NCBI GenBank assembly: GCA_009936995.1 | Contig: JAACDH010000250.1 | Span: 1-39,561, forward strand | Direction of reading: 5' to 3' | DNA from: Rhodobacterales bacterium | Lineage (GTDB): Bacteria; Myxococcota_A; UBA796; GCA-2862545 | Length of the DNA stretch: 39,561 nt | In this document: piece after piece, positions 16,167-23,346 of the stretch | Numbering within the stretch: the first letter of the stretch is position 1 | Layout of the letters: each line of letters begins with the position of its first letter | The notes under the pieces: model-generated | What the model was told of the DNA's origin: nothing | Seen by the model: only the letters and a program-made list of their open reading frames with translations | Database searches by the model: none | Translations under genes and position numbers: made by a program

Positions 16167-17855
16167 ATGGAAGTCGAACGCGAAGAAATGCCCTGCGACG
16201 TGCTCTTTGTCGGTGGTGGACCTGCCAACTTGGCCGGCGCTATTCACCTGATGAATCTTGTCGAGTCCCATAACGAAGCGGTTGCCGCCGGTGGCGAAGG
16301 CGAAGAAATCGACGAACCGATGATTGTGCTCGTCGACAAGGGAAGTGAATTGGGAGCCCATCAGCTCTCGGGTGCTGTGCTTGATCCCCGAGCTCTCACC
16401 GAGCTCATCCCAGACTGGAAGACCACCGAGGGCTTCCCCATCGAGCGCTTCGTCGAGACTGAAGACATGGTCTTCCTCACCAAGGGAAGTCACATCTCGG
16501 CGCCTTGGCTTCCGCCCGAGATCGTCAACGTCGGCAAGCCCATTGTGTCGTTGGGCCGTCTGTGTGCCTGGTTGGGTGAGATCGCCGAAGAGAAGGGTGT
16601 AAATATCTTCTCGGGCTTTGCGGGAACCGAGCTGCTGTACGATGGCGACAAGGTCATCGGCGTGCGCACGGGCGACCGCGGCGTCGATAAAGACGGTGGA
16701 AAAAAAGATAACTTCGAGGCGGGCTACGACCTTCCTGCGACCGTCACCATCTTGGGCGAGGGCCCCCGCGGCAACCTCACAAAGAAGCTGATCGACCGCC
16801 ACAACCTCGACGCAAACTGCAACCCCATGGCCTACGAAGTGGGCTGCAAAGAGGTCATCGAGCTTCCAGAAGGCACCATCAAAGAGGGCTATGTCTATCA
16901 CAGCATCGGCTACCCTCTCGACATGAACACCTTCGGTGGAAGCTTCCTGTACAGCCTCAGCGGCGACCGCGTCTGCATAGGCATGCTGGTTGCGACCGAC
17001 GCTCAGGACCCGATGATGGACTGCCATCTTCTGCTCCAAAAGCTAAAGATGCACCCGTTCATTAAGAGCAAGATCGGCACCGGCAAGGTCGTCAAGTACG
17101 GCGCCAAGGCCGTCTCCATCGGCGGTTGGGCAAGTCAGCCTCAGCTGTTCCACGACGGCGTGATGATTGTCGGCGACGGCGGCAGCTTCCTCAACCCCAT
17201 GCGGATCAAGGGCATCCACCTCTCCATGAAGACCGGCATGCTCGCCGCCGAGACCGCGTTTGAGTGTCTGAAGGCCGGTGAGGCTCCCGCTTCCGCGTTG
17301 GCTGCGTACAAGCAACGTATCGACGACTCCTGGATCCGCACCGAGATGGAGCCGGCCACGAATATGCACGCCAACTTCTCCAATGGTTTGGTCGGTGGTT
17401 TGGTCAAGACGGGGGCACAGTACTTCTTCGGTCCCGGACCGACCAAGTCCTTCCCCGCCGACCACACACACATGCACAGCCTCGAGCAGCACCACCCAGA
17501 TGGCTTCGAGGAAGAGAAGCTTGAGTACGACAACGTCTACCTGATGGACAAGCTCACCTCGGTGTACAACTCCGGAACGCAGCACGATGAAGATCAGCCG
17601 TGTCACCTGAAGATCACCGACACCGAGATCTGCGCCACCACCTGTCTGAAAGAGTACGGCAATCCCTGTACGAAGTTTTGCCCGGCGCAGGTCTACAACA
17701 TGGTGCCCAACGAAGAAAACAACAATCGCCTCGAGATGCAGGTCGACTTCGGGAACTGCGTGCACTGCAAGACGTGCGACATCCGCGACCCGTATCAGAT
17801 CATCACTTGGGTGCCTCCCGAGGGGGGGAACGGCCCCGAGTACGGCTTTATGTAG
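16167..17855 (+). CDS. Electron transfer flavoprotein-ubiquinone oxidoreductase (ETF-QO)
   Basis: ETF-QO passes electrons from reduced electron transfer flavoprotein, fed by fatty-acid and amino-acid dehydrogenases, to the quinone pool at the inner membrane. The 562-residue protein begins with an FAD motif (VLFVGGGPANLAGAI), has ELGAHQLSGAVLDPRAL near residue 65, and IVGDGGSFLNPMRIKGIHLSMKTG near residue 340. The end carries the 4Fe-4S domain with Cys in CLKEYGNPCTKFCPAQVYN and NCVHCKTCDIRDPYQII, finishing WVPPEGGNGPEYGFM as in homologues. The ATG at 16167 follows CGGAGG by 4-5 bases and is preferred to 16137. ubiB converges from the right. Confidence 0.95.
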   Translation: MEVEREEMPCDVLFVGGGPANLAGAIHLMNLVESHNEAVAAGGEGEEIDEPMIVLVDKGSELGAHQLSGAVLDPRALTELIPDWKTTEGFPIERFVETEDMVFLTKGSHISAPWLPPEIVNVGKPIVSLGRLCAWLGEIAEEKGVNIFSGFAGTELLYDGDKVIGVRTGDRGVDKDGGKKDNFEAGYDLPATVTILGEGPRGNLTKKLIDRHNLDANCNPMAYEVGCKEVIELPEGTIKEGYVYHSIGYPLDMNTFGGSFLYSLSGDRVCIGMLVATDAQDPMMDCHLLLQKLKMHPFIKSKIGTGKVVKYGAKAVSIGGWASQPQLFHDGVMIVGDGGSFLNPMRIKGIHLSMKTGMLAAETAFECLKAGEAPASALAAYKQRIDDSWIRTEMEPATNMHANFSNGLVGGLVKTGAQYFFGPGPTKSFPADHTHMHSLEQHHPDGFEEEKLEYDNVYLMDKLTSVYNSGTQHDEDQPCHLKITDTEICATTCLKEYGNPCTKFCPAQVYNMVPNEENNNRLEMQVDFGNCVHCKTCDIRDPYQIITWVPPEGGNGPEYGFM

Positions 17856-17911
17856 CGTAGTAGCTAGCGGAGGAGCAGGTAGCCAGCGGAGGTCACAGAG
17901 AACAGAGAACA

Positions 17912-17940
17912 GAGGGTCAGGTATTTCTACTTTCTACTTT
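17912..17940. repeat. Copy A of a dispersed 29-bp intergenic repeat
   Basis: This segment begins gagggtcaggta and continues with repeated ttctac units. It matches 38380-38408 at 27 of 29 positions. Both copies lie just downstream of a coding region. It is preceded by short direct repeats of gaacaga (17898-17912), and further TTCTAC and GACGTT repeats follow to about 18095. Confidence 0.75.
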
Positions 17941-18095
17941 CTACGTTCAGTGCGGTCTGCGTTTCCGCGGGCCACCTCTGCGCCCCGACTGCTGACCGCA
18001 TCTTCGCAGGAGCATTTTTCGTCAAAGGGGTAAGGGGAGGTACGGGACCCTTGACGTTTTGACGTTGACCTCGACTTTCTTCGACGTTCTCGACG

Positions 18096-19766
18096 TTAGG
18101 GGAACCAGTCCGGCCGAACGGCCATCCAGAAGGTGAGCACTGTGAACACCGCCGCCCCTCCGTAGAAGCCCAGAGACAGAATCGGCACACCCACCACCCA
18201 GGCTTGAGGCGTGAGCAGCACCAGCGTTCCGCAGATCAGGGAGGTGATGGCGAGTGCAGCGCAGATGCCTTGATTCACCCGGTGGTTTGCCGCCGAGATG
18301 ATCAAGGGATCCGCTGTCTGATTCACGGTGATCTGTAGGCGTTGAGCGTCCACATCATCAAGAATCTGGCTGACGGTGACCGGCAGGCGATTCAGCAGGC
18401 TGGACAGGGTGAGCGCCAGGTAGAAGGCTTCGCTCTGGAGGTTCTCCTTGGACAGCTGCTCGGTGATCATCTTCTCGAAGTACGGCTTGATCGCCGAGAT
18501 GGGGTCGACCTCGTCGATGAGCGTCTTGGCCAGGCCCTCGCTGGTGACGATCGCCTTGAAGAACATGGTGTAGGCCGCGGGCACCCGGGCGCCGTGGTGT
18601 CCGGCGCGGGCTGCGAGCTCCATCACGAAGGGGCCGAGCGCCATGTCTTTCACGGACGCACCCGCGGACCAGTGTTTGTCCATCACCTCGATGGTGTCGG
18701 ACTCAATGCGCTTGTAGTCCACGCGCTCGTCTTTGATGGCGATCTCGTAAAACAGCCGGGCGATGGTTCGAAAGGCTCCCCGTTGTAGGGCGAACATGAT
18801 CGACACGACGTTGTTTCGCATCTCTTTGCTGAGTCTGCCCACCATGCCAAAATCGAGCAGGCCGATGACGTCGTCTTCGAGCACCAGCACATTTCCGGGG
18901 TGTAAATCGCCGTGAAACAGGCCGTGCACAAAGAGCATATCGTAGGCCACGGTGAGGTACCGGTCGCCCACTACGGCCATGTCCGACCCGTTCGCTCGGG
19001 CATCGCGCATCCGTACGCCCTGCAGGAACTCCATACAGAGCACTTTTCGAGCACATAAGTCGGGGTAGACCCTTGGAATACGTACCCGAGGGTCGTCCTG
19101 GAAATTCGCCTGGAACTTGCGCATATTGTCGGCTTCGACGTTGAAGTCCAGCTCGCTGGTGATGCTTCTTTCAAACTCGCGAAGCACATTCTCGAGGTCG
19201 AAGCTGCGTGCTTCGGGGTACTCGGCGAGGATGCGCCGGGCCAAGAAGTGCAGCAGGTTGAGGTCGGCCCGGATGGTCTTGCTGATGCCGGGTCGCTGGA
19301 CCTTGAGCACCACCAGGGTGCCGTCGTTGAGGGTTCCACGGTGAACTTGGGCGATGCTCGCGGTCGCGAGAGGTGTCTCATCGATGTCGATATGATCGCG
19401 CCAGTCGTCTCCCAAGGACTTGGCGAGTACCTCGCGGATGTGGTCGAAGGGCAGCTGGGCCACATCGTCTTGGAGCTGTTCGAAGGCCGTGATGTAGGCC
19501 GCGGGCAGCACATCTGGGCGCGTCGACAGCACCTGTCCGAGTTTTACATAAGTAGGCCCGAGCTCTTCAATGGCTTTGACGGCGCGCTCAGGGGTGGTGC
19601 TGAGTGTGGCTTCCGCTTTGGGGAGCCCGGGCAGGTCGATGCCCGCGACCAAGATACCCAGGCCGTGACGGATGAGAATTCGAGAGACCGCCTGCAGGCG
19701 CGCGAGGTCGCGAAACCGGCCTCCGACACCGCCGACAGTAGACACCACAGGTCGCACGATCTGCAT
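18096..19766 (-). CDS. UbiB/ABC1 (AarF) family atypical kinase
   Basis: UbiB-type proteins are membrane-associated atypical kinases/ATPases needed for ubiquinone synthesis or lipid handling. The family KxGQ motif appears as KLGQVLSTRPDVLP near residue 75. The nucleotide region has ASIAQVHRG and VLKVQRPG (Ala-rich loop and Lys), the catalytic segment is GLFHGDLHPGNVL, and the DFG equivalent is GLLDFGMVGRL. Two C-terminal transmembrane helices (SLICGTLVLLTPQAWVVGVP and GGAAVFTVLTFWMAV) anchor it. The length of 556 is typical. The ATG at 19766 follows a GGAGG. ETF-QO, which uses the quinone pool, converges from the left, so a quinone link is plausible but not shown. Confidence 0.9.
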   Translation of the reverse strand: MQIVRPVVSTVGGVGGRFRDLARLQAVSRILIRHGLGILVAGIDLPGLPKAEATLSTTPERAVKAIEELGPTYVKLGQVLSTRPDVLPAAYITAFEQLQDDVAQLPFDHIREVLAKSLGDDWRDHIDIDETPLATASIAQVHRGTLNDGTLVVLKVQRPGISKTIRADLNLLHFLARRILAEYPEARSFDLENVLREFERSITSELDFNVEADNMRKFQANFQDDPRVRIPRVYPDLCARKVLCMEFLQGVRMRDARANGSDMAVVGDRYLTVAYDMLFVHGLFHGDLHPGNVLVLEDDVIGLLDFGMVGRLSKEMRNNVVSIMFALQRGAFRTIARLFYEIAIKDERVDYKRIESDTIEVMDKHWSAGASVKDMALGPFVMELAARAGHHGARVPAAYTMFFKAIVTSEGLAKTLIDEVDPISAIKPYFEKMITEQLSKENLQSEAFYLALTLSSLLNRLPVTVSQILDDVDAQRLQITVNQTADPLIISAANHRVNQGICAALAITSLICGTLVLLTPQAWVVGVPILSLGFYGGAAVFTVLTFWMAVRPDWFP

Positions 19767-19869
19767 AAGCGGACCCTCCGGCGTCTAGGTGGGATCGAAG
19801 CGGTCGGTCGGCAAGGTGGACACGGTGGATTTGTGGCGCCTGCTTTGGGCGGATGGGTCGCGATAGGGG

Positions 19870-20127
19870 CTAGAGGCGGTAGTCGTTGGGGAACGCGTTG
19901 CCTTGCGTGAGGCCACCCATCACCTGGACGATGAGTGCGCCGATCGCTGGAATGAGCTGGGTGAACATCATGAAGCCCGAATGCCCTAGGTCGTGGAGGC
20001 GCTTCACCATGAGGGCGAAACGCATCCAGATCGTCGGCATAAGCAGGACCCAGAAGGCGATCGCGGCGATGTCGTTTTCTGGGTAGAGCGACGCCGGGGC
20101 GATGGCGAATAGCGATGTTTCTGCAGC
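19870..20127 (-). pseudogene. 5'-truncated DUF805 membrane protein remnant
   Basis: An 85-codon open stretch lies between two TAG codons and has no usable start before its first helix. Its translation contains FWVLLMPTIWMRFALMVKR followed by LHDLGHSGFMM, the arginine-leucine-His-Asp signature of the DUF805 family, flanked by hydrophobic helices, and ends PNDYRL. The first 35 or so residues expected for DUF805, including the first membrane segment, are missing, and the neighbouring frames do not supply them. The upstream side abuts the promoter of the divergent YkgJ-like gene. I read it as a decayed gene end. A functional short form using an internal ATG is less likely. Confidence 0.7.
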
Positions 20128-20191
20128 CTAGCCCGCTCGGGTGTTGGCGTCGTCGATGGCCCGTGCCCTCGGTCTGGGTACGCCCGTAGGG

Positions 20192-20197
20192 CATACT
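20192..20197 (+). promoter_or_regulatory. -10-like hexamer placed for a leaderless transcript
   Basis: CATACT ends 6 bases before the ATG at 20204 and no ribosome binding site precedes the ATG. If this is the -10 element, transcription would begin at or next to the start codon. No good -35 is visible. Confidence 0.3.
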
Positions 20198-20203
20198 CTC
20201 GAA

Positions 20204-21148
20204 ATGGAATTTCAGACGCTTGCGCCATTGCGCCACGAATGCTCCTCGTGCGGCGTTTGCTGCAACAACGTGCGAGTCAGCTTCGTCGACGAATCAGAAC
20301 ACCAACGGATTGCTGGATTTGCCGCAGAAATGGGGCTCTCTGACGCGGTAGACCGGGAGCGAATTATCCACCAGCGGGGAAGCTGCCCCTTTCAGACAGA
20401 TGGATGGAAGTGCAGGATACACGCCGCCCATGGCCTGATGGCAAAACCACTGATGTGCCGGGTCTTTCCACAGGTGGCTCGCTACACCGAGGCGGGGATG
20501 CGAGCGGGCATCGACCCCACCAGTCGGGCCTTTCGCACCACGAGGAACACGGGGCCGGCCCTCGACATGGTGGAGATTGCGGCACCGGCGGTGATGATTA
20601 CCGACAGTCAGGGTCAGATGGAGTCGGCGCTGGTACAGGCGCTTGGAGAAGAGGGCGCCACCTTGGGAGGGATATTGGCGACGCTGTGTCGCGCACCCCT
20701 GAGCGGTGAACTCCCAATCGGATTCGGGGGTCGATTAGTCACCTACCTAAAGGACTCTCCGCTGCGGGCGCTCCTCGAAGACCCTCAGTGCGGTCCGTTA
20801 AATCGAGCCGCACTTCTCCCGGTCGTAGATTGGCTGGATGCGGTCGAACCGGATGCGCTCGAACCCTGGCAATTGGGCGCAGACGAGGATGAGTACGCTC
20901 GTGATTGCGTTCGCGCAACCCTCTATTTACGCCTGTACTTGCCTAGCTTTCCCGATGTCTACACCGGTGGCTTACTCACCCTCGTCGGATTGGTGCTCTG
21001 CGCCTATCCCAAGCCAAGCCCCGCGGACTACGGTGCCGCAGTGACGAGCTGGTTGCGCCTGATTCGCGCGCGAAGCTTCTGGATGCGCCTGTTTCCCAAT
21101 CCCCAAGCGTTGGCCTGGCTAACCGGAAAGGGGCCGTTTCCCACCTGA
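20204..21148 (+). CDS. YkgJ-family cysteine cluster protein
   Basis: The 314-residue protein opens with the cysteine-cluster pattern ECSSCGVCCNN at about residues 11-21, then CPFQ and KCRIHAAHGLMAKPLMCRVFPQV near residues 60-90. This matches the YkgJ family (CxxCxxCC followed by C-x-IHxxRPxxCRxFP), thought to bind zinc or an iron-sulphur cluster. The substrate is unknown. The C-terminal 200 residues are helical and end in SFWMRLFPNPQAL. The ATG at 20204 is chosen because homologous sequence begins there; the upstream in-frame part is not conserved in character. There is no Shine-Dalgarno sequence, only CATACT 6 bases upstream. Confidence 0.85.
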   Translation: MEFQTLAPLRHECSSCGVCCNNVRVSFVDESEHQRIAGFAAEMGLSDAVDRERIIHQRGSCPFQTDGWKCRIHAAHGLMAKPLMCRVFPQVARYTEAGMRAGIDPTSRAFRTTRNTGPALDMVEIAAPAVMITDSQGQMESALVQALGEEGATLGGILATLCRAPLSGELPIGFGGRLVTYLKDSPLRALLEDPQCGPLNRAALLPVVDWLDAVEPDALEPWQLGADEDEYARDCVRATLYLRLYLPSFPDVYTGGLLTLVGLVLCAYPKPSPADYGAAVTSWLRLIRARSFWMRLFPNPQALAWLTGKGPFPT

Positions 21149-21400
21149 GGCGATCTCGCGCGCACGACAGACCGTCGGCTTTAATTCGCCTTCGCTAGAT
21201 CGGTGATGCAGTATTGACGGGTCTTCTGGCCTATTTGGATGAAGTTCGAGACAAGCCGGTTGCAACTGTGTACATTGAGGCGTCATCTCGACACCCCGTC
21301 AGCAGTCTGGTAGCTGGGAATCCTCCCTCAAACGCTGTTGACACTGAACCGTCCCTCGTAGCTATCGCGAAGGACAACCAAACTATGAGAGAACGACATT
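21149..21400 (+). other. Upstream region of the tail-tube gene
   Basis: This 252-bp region has no convincing gene and is less GC-rich than its neighbours. TTGACG at 21214 and TTGACA at 21338 are possible -35 elements, but neither has a convincing -10 at the proper distance. It probably holds the promoter of the gene at 21401. Confidence 0.35.
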
Positions 21401-21850
21401 ATGGCGACCGAAGAACTATTTGGTGCATACCACTTCCTTTTGGAAGTTTCTGGAATCACTGGCGATATGAAGACCATCATTGGTGGCTTTAAGACCATGA
21501 GCGGCATGGACTCCGAGACGGAAGTCATCGAGTTTAAGCAAGGCAACGACAAAGTCGTTCGCAAGAAGCCGGGTCGTACCACCTACTCCAACATTGTCCT
21601 TGAGCGTGGTTTTACCGCGACCGATGACCTCTGGCTCTGGCGCAAGAACATCGAAGACGGCATTATTGACCGTCGTTCTGGCACCATCACCATGTTGGAC
21701 CAAGACCTTGCCACCATCGTGGCGCAGTACAACTTCTACGAAGGTTGGCCCTGCAAGTGGCATGTCCCCGAGCTTGACTCGGACAAGTCTGCGATGGCGA
21801 TCGAGCGTATCGAGATCTCCGTTGAGAAGGTCGAGCGCGTCCAGAAGTAA
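21401..21850 (+). CDS. Contractile-tail/injection-system tube protein (T4 gp19-like, TIGR02241-type)
   Basis: The 149-residue product begins MATEELFGAYHFLLEVSGI and contains GFKTMSGMDSETEVIEFKQGND, YSNIVLERGFTATDDLWLWR and TITMLDQD, then YNFYEGWPCKWHVPEL. This is the pattern of the conserved phage tail-tube family that also forms the inner tube of extracellular contractile injection systems. It has no signal peptide. No sheath, baseplate, spike, ATPase or terminase gene lies within the window on either side, and a strong terminator follows directly, so it is monocistronic. It could be one of several paralogues of a tube protein from a cluster elsewhere, or a domesticated protein. Family assignment is confident; role is not. 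Confidence 0.85.
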   Translation: MATEELFGAYHFLLEVSGITGDMKTIIGGFKTMSGMDSETEVIEFKQGNDKVVRKKPGRTTYSNIVLERGFTATDDLWLWRKNIEDGIIDRRSGTITMLDQDLATIVAQYNFYEGWPCKWHVPELDSDKSAMAIERIEISVEKVERVQK

Positions 21851-21860
21851 TTCTGATTCC

Positions 21861-21899
21861 AGGCGGCCATAGGATTTTCCTGTGTGCCGCCTGATTTTT
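21861..21899 (+). terminator. Rho-independent terminator after the tail-tube gene
   Basis: AGGCGGC (21861-21867) pairs with GCCGCCT (21886-21892), with an inner AGGA/TCCT stem closing the loop, and a T-run (gattttt) follows. It starts 10 bp after the stop codon and indicates a single-gene transcript. Confidence 0.9.
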
Positions 21900-21943
21900 G
21901 TCTGTAGATCCGTACGATCTGCGATCTACGGTGGGTTGAGGTC

Positions 21944-22462
21944 GTGAACATCACCGGACCCGTGGCTCCCAAGGCTCCAACTACCGCGCCCAAAGCCAAA
22001 GCGGCCGGTTGTTTTTCCAGCTGTCTCGCGGCGATTTCCATGGCCGGACTGATGGCGATGACCGCCGCTGGTGCCGCCTTTGAGTTCGCGCAGCCGGTCC
22101 ACAGTGCTTCGGCCTCCAGTGCAGACGGCGTCTGCCAGTTTCAGTGGTGGAGGTCTGCTCAAGGTGGCGCTCGATACCGCATCCTCTGCGACGCCCGCCG
22201 ACCGATGGAGCTCTCCAAGTTCAAGCTCTTGTCGGGTCCCCGCGGTGTCACTTTGGTCGAGAGCGTCGAGGACTGGGGGCAGCGGCCTTGGGAAGATCAA
22301 CGGCCCATGGCGGGCGAAGAGATCGTTGTCGAGCCGGGTAGAACCTGGCGTTACGACGGAACCATCTCGCTGGGACGGGTGCCCTATGTGGGGCCGCCCG
22401 GGACGGTCAAGCTGACGGCGATCGTCGACAACCAACCGCTCACTTGGGTGGCCGACGAGTAG
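21944..22462 (+). CDS. Membrane-anchored hypothetical protein
   Basis: The GTG start at 21944 follows GAGG and gives a 172-residue protein. Residues 1-26 are a Pro/Ala/Lys-rich cytoplasmic N-terminus, followed by one hydrophobic helix (LAAISMAGLMAMTAAGAAF) and an extracytoplasmic domain of about 115 residues with two Cys (GVCQF and RILCDAR), which may form a disulphide. The domain has a beta-sandwich look (KLTAIVDNQPLTWV at the end). No family was recognised. It lies downstream of the tail-tube terminator and therefore has its own promoter. It converges on the interrupted small gene with a 5-bp gap. Confidence 0.6.
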   Translation: MNITGPVAPKAPTTAPKAKAAGCFSSCLAAISMAGLMAMTAAGAAFEFAQPVHSASASSADGVCQFQWWRSAQGGARYRILCDARRPMELSKFKLLSGPRGVTLVESVEDWGQRPWEDQRPMAGEEIVVEPGRTWRYDGTISLGRVPYVGPPGTVKLTAIVDNQPLTWVADE

Positions 22463-22467
22463 GCCGT

Positions 22468-22797
22468 TTACTCGGCGAATAGGGAAGCGAGGCTGAGCAC
22501 CGTGATCAGCACTCTCCCGACGACCAACGCCAGCCCGATGTAGCCGCAGACCTTCGATATGGTTCCGGCATCTTGAGGAAAGTCTTCTTCGAGGGCGACT
22601 TCCATCCACCGCGGCTGCTGAATGGCGTTCATGGACGCGCCGCCGGCCATGATGGTGACGATGAAGAACGGATTGCAGCAGTACTGAAATAGCCCCAGGC
22701 CAATCGCCGATGCCGCGCCTTTGTACAGGTTGTTCCGTGCCTAGGCTTCCTCCTCGTTGAAGGTCGACTCGGACTTTGGGGGCTCAAATGCGTCCAT
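22468..22797 (-). pseudogene. Small two-helix membrane protein interrupted by an in-frame TAG
   Basis: The ATG at 22797 follows AGGA by 8 bases and lies 10 bp after the upstream gene, so it is a normal operon start. The frame encodes MDAFEPPKSESTFNEEEA, meets TAG at codon 19 (22741-22743), then continues for 90 codons with a first hydrophobic helix (AIGLGLFQYCCNPFFIVTIM), a polar loop with IQQPRWMEVALEED, and a second helix near the end. The topology resembles small DUF4190-like membrane proteins. No ATG, GTG or TTG lies between the TAG and the first helix, so restart would lose that helix. A CAG-to-TAG change is the simplest cause. Confidence 0.65.
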
Positions 22798-22807
22798 GAC
22801 GAAAATC

Positions 22808-23338
22808 CTAGGTAGCGCGAAGGTGAAGCGCCAAGACAGCGGTCTCTAGTTGGAGCTCTTGGGTGCGTTCGGGGGAGAGCGAATCGGTGGGCCGGATGTT
22901 GACCTGCAAGACGCCGCGTTCGACGGTAACATGACTGGCGATCAGCTCATTGGTCCGTAAGCCGGTTAGCAGGGACAGCAGTGCCGACTGCATCCCGTCA
23001 TTGGCCAGGATCTCGCTGGCTCGATCGGGGTCTGAGGTGCGAATGAACACCCGTTTGTCGAAGGCTGGGTCTCCGACTTGAACCTCGTGGATTACCCACT
23101 TTGCCACCTTGTGGTGCCACAGCTCGGGCGTGCAACGGAGGTAGAAGTCTGCGCGCTGATCCGGCAGATGCACGCTGGCGACGAACCGCATGAACTTCAC
23201 GTCCCAGGCGACTGCGAAGCCCAACGCGGTGAGCGATTCGCTGGGATCGGTGACTCGACAGTAGTCGCACAGGTCTACGCCGGAGAACCGGTCCAATTGA
23301 CCGGCGGGAGTGTTGTTCTGACAGAGTGCGCAGACCAT
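22808..23338 (-). CDS. Zinc-ribbon protein of unknown function
   Basis: The 176-residue protein begins MVCALCQNNTPAGQLDRFSG and then VDLCDYCRV. The two CxxC pairs at about residues 3-6 and 24-27 form a typical N-terminal zinc ribbon. The remaining 145 residues look like one globular alpha/beta domain containing FYLRCTPELWHHKVAKWVIHEVQVG. It has no signal peptide. It is between proS, which ends 8 bp upstream, and the interrupted small membrane gene on the same strand, so the three probably form one transcript. I do not recognise the C-terminal domain. Confidence 0.7.
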   Translation of the reverse strand: MVCALCQNNTPAGQLDRFSGVDLCDYCRVTDPSESLTALGFAVAWDVKFMRFVASVHLPDQRADFYLRCTPELWHHKVAKWVIHEVQVGDPAFDKRVFIRTSDPDRASEILANDGMQSALLSLLTGLRTNELIASHVTVERGVLQVNIRPTDSLSPERTQELQLETAVLALHLRAT

Positions 23339-23346
23339 CGGATCCC

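Noticed and set aside
20364-20372. Possible DnaA box TTATCCACC
   Set aside because: A single near-match inside a coding region, with no cluster or AT-rich unwinding tract, does not support an origin here.
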